A stretch of 64,000 bases of DNA. Source: Pyramidobacter porci (GTDB taxonomy: Bacteria; Synergistota; Synergistia; Synergistales; Dethiosulfovibrionaceae). Shown one piece after another: positions 56,583-63,772 of the stretch. A model generated the notes under the pieces. It was not told the origin of the DNA and searched no databases. It saw only the letters and a list, made by a program, of their open reading frames with translations. The stretch lies in assembly GCF_009695745.1 (NCBI RefSeq), contig NZ_VUNH01000009.1, forward strand, positions 83,990 to 147,989, given 5' to 3'. The translations under genes and the position numbers were made by a program. Every line of letters starts with the position of its first letter. Position 1 is the stretch's first letter.

Positions 56583-57401
56583 ATGCCCAGCAAAGAAGTC
56601 TTCGAATGGATGCGCCCTCGCTTTTTCCCTCATATGTGGTGTCCCGGCTGCGGCCACGGAATCATTCTCAACGCGCTCCTGCGGGCCGTCGTCGATCTGA
56701 AGCTTGATCCAACCCAGACCGTTTTCGCGTCCGGCATCGGCTGCTCCAGCCGCCTTCCCGGCTACGTCAACGCCTGCACGCTGCACACCACTCACGGTCG
56801 TTCGCTGGCCTACGCCACCGGCATCAAGATGGCCAAGCCGCAGCTCACCGTGATCGACGTCATGGGCGACGGCGACTGCAGCGCCATCGGCGGAAACCAT
56901 TTTATCCACGCCTGCCGCCGCAACATCGACATCACCGCCATCGTCATGAACAACAATATCTACGGCATGACCGGCGGCCAGATGTCGCCGACGACGCCGG
57001 TCGGCGCCATCGCCAAGACGGCCCCTTACGGCGTCACCGATCCTTCTTTCGACATCTGCAAGCTGGCGGCCGGCGCCGGCGCCACGTTCGTGGCCCGCAC
57101 CTGCGTGGCCAATCCGCGCGACGTCGAAAAGACGATCACGCTGGCCGTGAAACATCACGGTTTCTCCGTGGTCGAAGTGGCCGGTTTCTGCCATACCCAG
57201 TACGGCCGCTACAACAAACTGAAAACTCCCATCGTCAACATGGAGTACCTTAAGCAGCACCTCGTGTCCGCCAAGAAGGCCGCCGAGATGCCGCCCGAAG
57301 AACTCCAGGGCAAGATCGTGACGGGCGTGTTCGTCGACACCGAGCGCGCCGAGTACACCGATCAGTACAAGGCTCTTCTTGAGCGCGTTATGGCTAAGTA
57401 G
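56583..57401 (+). CDS. korB: 2-oxoacid:ferredoxin oxidoreductase beta (TPP-binding) subunit
   Basis: 272 residues. The thiamine-diphosphate motif is GDGDCSAIGGNHFIHACRRN, after WCPGCGHGI and GIGCSSRLPGY, where conserved Cys residues bind an Fe-S cluster. MNNNIYGMTGGQMSPTTP is the family hallmark. It lies 1 bp after korA and 11 bp before korC. Confidence 0.93.
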   Translation: MPSKEVFEWMRPRFFPHMWCPGCGHGIILNALLRAVVDLKLDPTQTVFASGIGCSSRLPGYVNACTLHTTHGRSLAYATGIKMAKPQLTVIDVMGDGDCSAIGGNHFIHACRRNIDITAIVMNNNIYGMTGGQMSPTTPVGAIAKTAPYGVTDPSFDICKLAAGAGATFVARTCVANPRDVEKTITLAVKHHGFSVVEVAGFCHTQYGRYNKLKTPIVNMEYLKQHLVSAKKAAEMPPEELQGKIVTGVFVDTERAEYTDQYKALLERVMAK

Positions 57402-57412
57402 GAGGCGCTTCC

Positions 57413-57982
57413 ATGTCCAAACGTTTCGAAATTTGTCTGGCCGGTTCCGGCGGCCAGGGCGTCATCACCGCGGCCATCATGGCCGGCGAAGCCGCTTCCA
57501 TTTTCTGCGACGGCCTTTACGCCGTGCAGACGCAGAGCTACGGCCCTGCGGCCCGCGGCGGCTCGGCGAAGGCCGAGGTCGTGATCTCCGACGAACCCAT
57601 CGATTACCCCAAGCCCATCAATCCCGATCTGATGATCTGTCTGACCGGCGGCGCCGCCGACAAGTACGCCGGCGACGTGAAGCACGGCGGCCGTTTGATC
57701 CTCGACAGCTTTGCCGTCGAGGAGGTGCCGGTGGTGGACGCGAACATCTATCAGCTTCCCATCATCCAGACGGCCCGCGACAAGATCGGCCGCGAGATCG
57801 TCACCAACATGGTCGCTCTCGGCATGGTCGCCCGCGTGCTTGAGCTCGAGGGCATGATGAAGCCCGAAGCCGTCCGCAAGGCCATGCTCGACCGCGTCCC
57901 CAGGGGCACGGAGGAATTGAATTGCAAGGCCTTCGACGAAGGCTACAGCATGTTCAAGGACGCTCCCGCCCATATGCAGTAA
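57413..57982 (+). CDS. korC: 2-oxoacid:ferredoxin oxidoreductase gamma subunit
   Basis: 189 residues, POR gamma domain. Motifs: LAGSGGQGVITAAIMAGEA and QTQSYGPAARGGSAKAEVVIS. It completes the korDABC operon, following AAGTAGGAGG. The next 35 bp hold no gene, and the IS element begins at 58019. Confidence 0.93.
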   Translation: MSKRFEICLAGSGGQGVITAAIMAGEAASIFCDGLYAVQTQSYGPAARGGSAKAEVVISDEPIDYPKPINPDLMICLTGGAADKYAGDVKHGGRLILDSFAVEEVPVVDANIYQLPIIQTARDKIGREIVTNMVALGMVARVLELEGMMKPEAVRKAMLDRVPRGTEELNCKAFDEGYSMFKDAPAHMQ

Positions 57983-58018
57983 GTTCTGGTGCAGAAATAG
58001 GAAATCCTCCGCTCTGTT

Positions 58019-58043
58019 TGGACTGTTCCCCAGTAAATAGACA
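58019..58043 (-). repeat. Right terminal sequence of the disrupted IS3-family element
   Basis: About 35 nt beyond the transposase stop, the minus strand reads TGTCTATTTACTGGGGAACA and ends GTCCA. The TG...CA borders and GGGG-A core resemble IS3-family ends. The opposite end is beyond the right edge of the window, so the inverted repeat cannot be confirmed here. Confidence 0.5.
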
Positions 58044-58077
58044 AAGAAAAAAGCACCTGTCGTAGAGAAGCTTCGAA

Positions 58078-58197
58078 TTACTTGGCTTTGCTCCGAATTT
58101 CAAATGGAGTAAGGCCATTTTTCATGTTGATCCGTTCGTAGTTGTAGAACTGTACGTACTCCCAAATGACGTTCTCCAGTTGAGCCGGTGGCAATTT
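58078..58197 (-). pseudogene. 3' part of IS3-family transposase split by insertion
   Basis: The minus strand encodes KLPPAQLENVIWEYVQFYNY then ERINMKNGLTPFEIRSKAK and a stop, the classic C-terminus of IS3/IS150-type DDE transposases. The 5' part is at the other end of the 5.6-kb insertion (63768-64000). Joining the two at the AATTT duplication restores the frame. Confidence 0.85.
58193..58197. repeat. Target-site duplication, left copy (AATTT)
   Basis: Five bases AATTT, identical to 63768-63772. Flanking bases differ on both sides, so the repeat is exactly 5 bp, the duplication length made by Mu-type transposition. Confidence 0.75.
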
Positions 58198-58209
58198 GCA
58201 CTTGAGATG

Positions 58210-58239
58210 AGAAATTATTTGCACGAAGTGAGCAATAAA
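58210..58239 (+). repeat. End-proximal repeat, left copy
   Basis: ATTTGCACGAAGTGAGCAATA beginning about 20 bp from the left end of the insertion matches, with one change, a copy near the right end (63635-63656). Candidate transposase-binding site. Confidence 0.5.
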
Positions 58240-58242
58240 TGT

Positions 58243-58283
58243 AAAGGGACCGCCGGCAAAATTTCCTTACCGGCGGTCCCTTT
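58243..58283. terminator. Bidirectional terminator at the end of the phage tail genes
   Basis: 14-bp stem AAAGGGACCGCCGG / CCGGCGGTCCCTTT, 13-nt loop. It ends at the gpD stop codon. Confidence 0.85.
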
Positions 58284-59268
58284 ATTTATTACTTTGGGGA
58301 ATGGTTTCGAGCTTCAGCGTGGTCGTGAAACCCGAGCTGGGTGAAATACTATGGATGCAGTTTGTTATCATGTAGTCGCCGTTGAGCTGACTCGGCGAGA
58401 AGTCCGCGAGGGTGAGGATCGTCCCGGCGAAGAGGTCTTCGCGCCCCATCAGCGTGACCGTGCCTTCGATCTGCCCGCGCTGCAGCTCCGTCAGCTTGTT
58501 CCGGGCGGCGGTCCGGGCTTCGGCCGTCGATTGGAAAGTCTTGCGGATCGTGTAGACGGGCGTTCCGCCGCCCGCGGTCACCGTCTGTTCCCGCGCCAGT
58601 TCCGCGTCCCACCAGCGGGCCGTGACGGAGCCGTAGCGGCCGCGGTCGGCGAAGGTGAAAGACCCCGACGAGACTTCCGCCGCCGAGAGCGTCGCCGCGC
58701 CGCGCAGATCCGCCTCCGGCGCGGAGATGACGAACGTCCGGTCCTTGACGCTGAAGCGCAGCCCCGCTTCGGCGCACAGACGCCGCAGCAGGTGAAGATT
58801 GCTCTCGTTGCTCTGCGCGACCGACCGGTAGACGAGCGACACGCCGACGGTTTTGCTGGCGCAGCCCTCTTCCGCCGCGATCCTGGCCGCGATGTCCGAC
58901 AGCGAGACATCCTCCCACTGCCGGTTGCGTTTTACCTTGCCCGCGCCCTTGCAGAAGTCGGCCGACTTGGCCGTGACCGACATCGAGGCCGGAGCCCCGC
59001 CGCCCGCCAGTTTGACCGAGATCTCGTCGACGACGAAACGGTCGAGGAAGCGCAGCCCCGTCTCCTTCCAGCCGATCCACGCCGCCACGGGATCGCCCCG
59101 GCAGGGCACCGCGAAAGCCGGCGCGTTGAACAGCGTGAAGGAAACGCTGTCGGCGTCGTCCTTCTCGTGATCGTTGTAAACGAATGAAAGCGCGTTCGCC
59201 GAGAGCTTCTCGGTGATGTCCAGCGCCCCCGCTTCCAACCGCAGCGCCGGGTGAGAGCGCGCTACCAC
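58282..59268 (-). CDS. Phage late control protein gpD (tail hub)
   Basis: 328 residues, gpD/VgrG-like baseplate hub fold. The middle contains IAARIAAEEGCA, then YRSVAQSNESNLHLLRRLCAEAG, the signature of gpD proteins, and the C-terminus GDYMITNCIHSISPSSGFTTTL is also typical. The hub attaches the tail tube to the baseplate. It overlaps gpX by 7 bp. The gene looks intact even though the phage is not. Confidence 0.88.
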   Translation of the reverse strand: MVARSHPALRLEAGALDITEKLSANALSFVYNDHEKDDADSVSFTLFNAPAFAVPCRGDPVAAWIGWKETGLRFLDRFVVDEISVKLAGGGAPASMSVTAKSADFCKGAGKVKRNRQWEDVSLSDIAARIAAEEGCASKTVGVSLVYRSVAQSNESNLHLLRRLCAEAGLRFSVKDRTFVISAPEADLRGAATLSAAEVSSGSFTFADRGRYGSVTARWWDAELAREQTVTAGGGTPVYTIRKTFQSTAEARTAARNKLTELQRGQIEGTVTLMGREDLFAGTILTLADFSPSQLNGDYMITNCIHSISPSSGFTTTLKLETIPQSNK

Positions 59269-59474
59269 AGCGACCGCTCCGGCGGCTCGGCCGCCGCCTC
59301 CGGCAGCGAGATCAAAAGCCCCGCGGGCAGCTCATCGTACAGAGCGCCCCCTGGATTGGCCTCGAGCGCCCGCTCGACCACCCGCCCCGCCAGAGTACCG
59401 TAGCGCTTCCAGCAGAGCAGATCGAGGCGGTCGCCCTCAGCGGCGCGGATTGTAACCGACGTATCCTGTGCCAT
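59262..59474 (-). CDS. Phage tail protein X (gpX)
   Basis: 70 residues, LysM-like gpX: GDRLDLLCWKRYG and the C-terminal LPAGLLISLPE. Between gpU and gpD, as in P2-type tails. Its start overlaps the end of gpU by 38 bp. Confidence 0.85.
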   Translation of the reverse strand: MAQDTSVTIRAAEGDRLDLLCWKRYGTLAGRVVERALEANPGGALYDELPAGLLISLPEAAAEPPERSLW

Positions 59475-59838
59475 AGCGTTCCAGCTCCATCGTAAAGTCC
59501 TGCTTGCGCGGCGTGCCGTCGTCGAACAGCAGCGACCGCGTCTCGTTGACGCTCTTGACCACCCACAGCCCCAGATACCGCCCGCGCCCGTCCACCATCG
59601 GCAGCGGCGTCATGGCCGACGCCATCAGGCGCAGATGGGCTAGGCTGCCGTCCCCTCGGAAGGTCGGATAGACCGTCCCCGAGAGCGAGACGCGCCGCTC
59701 CTCGAGCCCCGTCGCCTGATACCCCGGCGAGTTGGCGAAGCGGGGCGCCGAGGCCCACGGGTAGGAGGCGGAAAGCTGCAGCGTCTGATAGGCCGCCGTG
59801 TCGATGGAAAAGATGAAACTACCCAAAGCAAGGATCAT
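59437..59838 (-). CDS. Phage tail protein U (gpU)
   Basis: 133 residues, gpU family: begins MILALGSFIFSIDTAAYQTL and has WVVKSVNETRSLLFDDG and the C-terminal FTMELERYG. It closes the tail tube. The ATG at 59838 is 8 nt after GGAGG; a TTG two codons upstream is too close. It overlaps the end of the tape-measure gene. Confidence 0.85.
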   Translation of the reverse strand: MILALGSFIFSIDTAAYQTLQLSASYPWASAPRFANSPGYQATGLEERRVSLSGTVYPTFRGDGSLAHLRLMASAMTPLPMVDGRGRYLGLWVVKSVNETRSLLFDDGTPRKQDFTMELERYGTGYVGYNPRR

Positions 59839-61010
59839 CGGCAAAACCTCCGCGCGCGAGGCGCGCCATCTCGTCGCGGATCGCGGCCGTCAGGCGCGAA
59901 ATGGCGAAATCGTCGGCCGGCGCCTGCGAATGGATCTCGATCCTGAACGTGTTGTGCTGCACGACCGTCCGGCCGCCCGAAGCGGCGCCGCCCCGCGAAA
60001 CCGGAACCGCCTCCGGCTCGCGCGCCGGCAGCATGCCCAGCTTGACGCCCGCCTGCGTCCACAGGTCGACGCCGCGGGCGCAGTGCTTGGACGAAAGGGG
60101 GATCGCCGCTTCCTCGCCGTCCTCGGCAAAGAGCGCCAGATGCGGCGTGTCGAAGATGCCGCCCAGCGCGCGGCCGGGGATTTCAGACACCTCCAGTCCC
60201 CAGAGGCTGGGATTGTAAAGGGCGCTTGCGTTCTGCCGTCTGATTTCGGCCTGTTCTTCCCCGCTGCCGAAGATCGTCTCTTTGAAGCTCTTCCACTTAT
60301 CTCCGATCCAGGCGATCTTTTCATCAACCCAGTCTCCGAACCTGATGAACGGCGCCTTGAACGCTTCGAACAGGTCGTCGAACATCTTCACCGCGCCTTT
60401 CCAGGCCGCGCCGACGCCGTCCCAGATACCGCCCAGCCAGCCCGTGAAGGCTTCCCAGTACGGGCGCACCGGTTCCCAGATCTTCAGGAAAAACGCCTTC
60501 ACGTCGTCCCAGTAGTAGACGACCGCCGCCCCCACCAGCGCGATACCGGCGATCGCCAGCCCCACGGGATGGGCCGCCAGCGCCGCGCCCAGCGATTTGA
60601 TTCCGGCGACAGCCGCCGGAACCGCGGTTTTCGCGAACGAGAGCGTCGCGGCGCCCGCGCTTTTCAGCGCGCTTCCCAGCGAGAGCAGGGCCCCTTTGGA
60701 GAAACTCCACGCCGCCGACGCGGCGCTTTTCATGCCGGCGGCGGCCCAGCCCAGCCCCGACTTGAGAGCCGTCCAGTCGGCGGCCAGACCGCGCCCCAGC
60801 GAGGCGACCGAGCCGCGCACGGAAGCCAGCGCGCCGCCCAGCAGCGAGCCGCTGCCGCGGAGCTTCAGCATCTCCAGCGACGTCCGGATCACCGACGGGC
60901 GCAGGCGCTGCAGGCCGCCCCAGAGATAGCTGGCGCCGTCCTGAAGCAGCGAAAAGCCGTATTTCCCGGCCAGCCCGCCCAGCTTCAGCCCCACGCAGGC
61001 CGTTGCTACC
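59819..61010 (-). pseudogene. Phage tail tape measure protein, 5'-truncated
   Basis: About 395 C-terminal residues of a tape measure protein: long Ala/Gly/Ser-rich helices, a membrane-like segment (HPVGLAIAGIALVGAAVV), then WDDVKAFFLKIW, a C-terminal Gly-rich part and RGGAASGGRTVVQHNTF, typical of these proteins. The frame stays open to 61045, but tape-measure-like sequence stops near 61010, where plus-strand terminase sequence starts. The N-terminal several hundred residues are gone. Confidence 0.8.
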
Positions 61011-61333
61011 AAGTACCCGCGCTTCAGCCGCCACAAGGTGGACATCTATCGCGCCATCGCCGACGGGCACCGGGTGGACCTCGAAGAGCTGCGGGATCTG
61101 TTCGACGCGATGACGTTCGCGCAGGCGTACGAGTGCCGCTTCTTCGCCGACGAGATGTCGCTGCTGTCGCCGGCCGAAGTGCGCGACGCCTTCCGCGACG
61201 ACGCGCTGGACATGAACACGTCGGCGGAACTCAGCGGCGGCACGGACATCGGGCGCTGGCGCTGTCGGTGATGGACGCCGCGGGACAGCGCCGCGTGCTG
61301 GGAAGAAGAAACGTCTCGATGATAGGAGGCTGA
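61011..61333 (+). pseudogene. Phage terminase large subunit fragment with frameshift
   Basis: Reads KYPRFSRHKVDIYRAIADG, then ELRDLFDAMTFAQAYECRFF and ends SGGTDIGR, matching the end of the terminase ATPase domain and the start of its RNase H-like nuclease (DIGR). At about 61245 the frame shifts by one base. The next frame continues ALALSVMDAAGQRRVLGRRN to a stop at 61331-61333, which fits the next nuclease strands. Both ends of the gene are missing. The call rests on recognised motifs, not on a search. Confidence 0.65.
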
Positions 61334-61336
61334 GCC

Positions 61337-61513
61337 GTGAACTGTCCGAAATGCCACGCGCGGCTGACCGTCGCGCATACCGACGACCGCGGCAACGAGG
61401 TCGTCCGCGTCCGCACCTGTCCGAACTGCCGGTACATCTGCCGGACGCGGGAGAATTTCCCCGGAGAGAAGAAAAAAGGCGGCGCAGGTGAAAAAAGTCC
61501 CGCTGCTGTATAA
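61337..61513 (+). CDS. Small zinc-ribbon protein
   Basis: 58 residues with CPKC and CPNC pairs plus one more Cys (YICRTRE), then a Lys/Gly-rich tail. A zinc-ribbon of this size is found in Mu-like phages (Com-like) and elsewhere. The GTG start follows AGGAGG by 7 nt. It overlaps the MuF gene by 26 bp. Confidence 0.6.
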   Translation: MNCPKCHARLTVAHTDDRGNEVVRVRTCPNCRYICRTRENFPGEKKKGGAGEKSPAAV

Positions 61514-62903
61514 TCTCAGTGTGCTCAAGTCGGAGCGGACGCTCGACGAGCTGGCGGAACTCCTCAAGACGGCGCTGAGCAAATGCTGGAACAGGCAGAC
61601 GCGGGCGCTGCTGATGGAGCTGCTCTCGGAGGTCCGCGCGCTGGGCGGCCGCGCCGCGGCGACGTCCGGCGACGTGGGACGGATCGAAGCGAAGGCCGCG
61701 AAATATCTGGGCGTCGGGCTCGCGGAAGCGGCCCGGCGTCCTGTCGCCGAAGCGATATCGACCTCGTATCGGCACGGCCTGCACGGCGTCGGCGTCGACT
61801 TTGCGCTGAAAGCGCCGGATCTGTCGGCCATCGATCTGCTGCGCGAGGACGGGCTGTATTGGCTCGGCGGCGGGTACGACCGTTTCGCCTCGGACGCGAT
61901 CCGAAAGTCGCTGTGGGCGTATTACGAAACCGGCGCGACACGGCTGCAGCTGGCGGAACATCTGGAAGACAGTCTCTCGCAGCTCGCCGAGCCGAAGATG
62001 GAAGGGTATTTCAACCTGCTGGCCGACCACTGGGTGGCGCGCACGAACGAACTCGGGCGGGTGGCGGGATACGAAGAGGCGGGCGTCGAGTACGTGCAGG
62101 TCGTGGCGGTTCTGGACGCCCACACGACGCAGATCTGCCGCTCCATGCACGGCCGCGTGATCCCCGTCGGCGCCTTGTCGCGCCAGCGGGATCGGCTTCT
62201 TTCCGCGGCCCGGCGGCACGACGCCGACGCCATGAAGGCCGCGCAGCCGATGTTCGGCGATCAGGAAGTCCCCGCGGCGACGAAGACATCGGCGCTGATC
62301 GACGCGGGGATCGGGCTGCCGCCCTACCACTTCCGCTGCCGCACGACGACGGTCGCTTATTTTCCGCCCGTCGAGTACCTCGAGAAAGTCTCGCAGTGGG
62401 CCATCGACGGCGAAGTCCCCGCTCAAGAGCTGCCGGGGCTGTTGGATCATGCCCGCGAAGCTCGCTGGGGAAGTCACGAAGTCATCTGGGAGAAGCGAGA
62501 CGGCGGCGACGGGCAGCGCCACGCTACGTCTTTCGTCCATTATATGAAGCACGGGAAGCGGGAGTTTCACGCGACCATGGCGGAGTACAACGAGCGGATC
62601 GCCTCGCTGATCCGCCGCGGCGGCCGCGACGCTTATTTGATCATAGAAGATAAAAAAGCCCCCCACCCTCAGATCGTCTTTCACGACACGAAGACGGGAG
62701 AACAGGTGATTATTTCTCTGAAAGGTCAGACGATCGCGACGTTCTCGAAGAGAAAGAAATTTAAACCTCGCTCCGAGGCGCAAGTCGTTGTGCCTTTGCC
62801 GAAGATGAAAGGAGTGACGAAAAGTTGGATGCCAAAATGGAAGCGCTTCTTGAAGAATATCAGGATAACTTCTATCTTGAAGAACTCTCGCAGGAAGAGT
62901 TGA
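61488..62903 (+). CDS. MuF head-morphogenesis protein with C-terminal putative toxin domain
   Basis: 471 residues. The MuF (gpF-like minor head) domain spans about 60-300, with AVLDAHTTQICRSMHGRVIP at 207-226 and GLPPYHFRCRTTTVAYF at 276-292. It is followed by a separate C-terminal region (about 340-471) with HATSFVHYMKHGKREFHATM, then a beta-rich DAYLIIEDKKAPHPQIVFHD and a basic tail. Plain MuF proteins end near 300-350. Known MuF polymorphic toxins carry such extra domains, often RNase-like of the BECR fold, with conserved His/Arg/Lys. I cannot assign the toxin family. The start is a GTG at 61488. Confidence 0.8.
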   Translation: MKKVPLLYNLSVLKSERTLDELAELLKTALSKCWNRQTRALLMELLSEVRALGGRAAATSGDVGRIEAKAAKYLGVGLAEAARRPVAEAISTSYRHGLHGVGVDFALKAPDLSAIDLLREDGLYWLGGGYDRFASDAIRKSLWAYYETGATRLQLAEHLEDSLSQLAEPKMEGYFNLLADHWVARTNELGRVAGYEEAGVEYVQVVAVLDAHTTQICRSMHGRVIPVGALSRQRDRLLSAARRHDADAMKAAQPMFGDQEVPAATKTSALIDAGIGLPPYHFRCRTTTVAYFPPVEYLEKVSQWAIDGEVPAQELPGLLDHAREARWGSHEVIWEKRDGGDGQRHATSFVHYMKHGKREFHATMAEYNERIASLIRRGGRDAYLIIEDKKAPHPQIVFHDTKTGEQVIISLKGQTIATFSKRKKFKPRSEAQVVVPLPKMKGVTKSWMPKWKRFLKNIRITSILKNSRRKS

Positions 62904-63247
62904 TATGCGAACTGCTGTCATACGATATGTTTTGGCTGTCCAGCGAAGACAGCCCCGATTATCTTCGTATCGACGAAGACGTGGATATGCCCGTTCTGGT
63001 CTCAGGACTTCTGTTCAACCGCAATGAACTGCCGGCGAGACTCCGCGGCTATCTGGATCTTACGGTGAAGAACTGGGAGGAATACCGAAGACGCAGCGTC
63101 TTCTTCGAGCGATTTCTCATGACCCGGGGCGGAAATTTTTCTTGGGATGCATACAGAAAGGAAGCCGAAGAGGCGGTCGGCCGCGCGATACCCAAAAGTC
63201 ACTGGTGGTTCTGGCCGACGCCCGAAGAGCAGTGCCGGAAAGCATAA
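62825..63247 (+). CDS. Small acidic protein, putative immunity protein for the MuF toxin
   Basis: 140 residues, strongly acidic in the first two-thirds (EALLEEYQDNFYLEELSQEE) with Trp-rich C-terminus HWWFWPTPEEQ. No known domain. It overlaps the end of the MuF gene by 79 bp in another frame. Small acidic proteins encoded right after a basic C-terminal toxin domain are usually immunity proteins. The start is a TTG at 62825 after AAAGGAG; an internal ATG at codon 5 is possible. The role is inferred from position and composition only. Confidence 0.6.
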   Translation: MDAKMEALLEEYQDNFYLEELSQEELICELLSYDMFWLSSEDSPDYLRIDEDVDMPVLVSGLLFNRNELPARLRGYLDLTVKNWEEYRRRSVFFERFLMTRGGNFSWDAYRKEAEEAVGRAIPKSHWWFWPTPEEQCRKA

Positions 63248-63640
63248 CCGTGCGGAATGATCCGTTTCATTCACTCTTTTTCATCCGTTCTCCGAAAATG
63301 TAAGGGAACTATCGACGGCTGACAGCTCATGAACTCAGTCGTTGAAATGGCATAAGAAATAATCGCTTGTCCACAAAATAGTCTCGCTCTACGTGACCTT
63401 TCCACCACCAAAGGGCTCGTTGCAGGAGCCTCTTTTTTCTGACCAACGCCCCGATTTCGCCCCTCGATCAGCCTCAAAAAACGGCTCCAGTTCAGTCCGT
63501 TCAAACCAGATATAATCAAGGTTCACAGCATCATTAAAAATCTTTAAATCCCCTTCAAACATCCTCAAATGGTCAAATCGACACGTGGGCAAAATCCGTG
63601 AGAAAATGGAAAAAACGGAAGAATCCCTGACATTGATTTG
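63248..63640. other. Right-end region of the phage remnant without a supported gene
   Basis: About 390 bp, AT-richer than the rest of the element. Short open frames on the minus strand have no ribosome-binding site and no recognisable product. It holds a terminator-like hairpin and end-type repeats, for instance an ATCAGCCTCAAAAA segment found twice (near 63470 and 63719). Confidence 0.5.
63411..63438 (+). terminator. Intrinsic terminator downstream of the toxin-immunity pair
   Basis: Stem GGCTC / GAGCC with a 7-nt loop followed by TCTTTTTT. Confidence 0.6.
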
Positions 63641-63656
63641 CACGAAATGAGCAATA
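63635..63656 (+). repeat. End-proximal repeat, right copy
   Basis: ATTTGCACGAAATGAGCAATA, same orientation as and one base different from the copy near the left end of the insertion. Confidence 0.5.
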
Positions 63657-63659
63657 GCA

Positions 63660-63707
63660 CAAGAGCACCTGAGACCAGCAACGCCAAGATCTCAGATGCT
63701 CTTTTTT
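63660..63707 (+). terminator. Hairpin terminator near the right end of the insertion
   Basis: Inverted repeat AAGAGCA-CCTGAGA / TCTCAG-A-TGCTCTT with a 15-nt loop and T6. It would stop transcription leaving the element rightward. Confidence 0.6.
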
Positions 63708-63767
63708 ACGCCCCAAAATCAGCCTCAAAAATACTCACTTTCCGTGAAAATAGCCACCATGTCCGTG

Positions 63768-63772
63768 AATTT
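63768..63772. repeat. Target-site duplication, right copy (AATTT)
   Basis: Five bases identical to 58193-58197; see the left copy. Confidence 0.75.

Larger units (their letters stand above)
58198..63767. mobile_element. Remnant of a Mu/BcepMu-like transposable phage inserted in an IS3 transposase gene
   Basis: 5,570 bp between 5-bp duplications. Content: P2-type tail genes (gpD, gpX, gpU, 3' part of tape measure) on the minus strand; fragment of large terminase, zinc-ribbon gene, MuF gene and small acidic gene on the plus strand. No integrase, transposase, capsid, portal or early genes remain. Near both ends are repeats built on TTTGCACGAA and TTTTCACGGA. Head and tail genes point away from each other and meet at a broken junction near 61010, so it has suffered inversion or deletion. 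It cannot be an active phage. Confidence 0.8.

Noticed and set aside
60324..62921. 865-residue minus-strand open frame across the phage region
   Set aside because: It runs antisense to the MuF gene and in another frame of the tape-measure gene. No motifs.
63389..63643. 84-residue minus-strand frame near the right end of the insertion
   Set aside because: No ribosome-binding site, and it starts inside the end-proximal repeat, so it is more likely non-coding end sequence.
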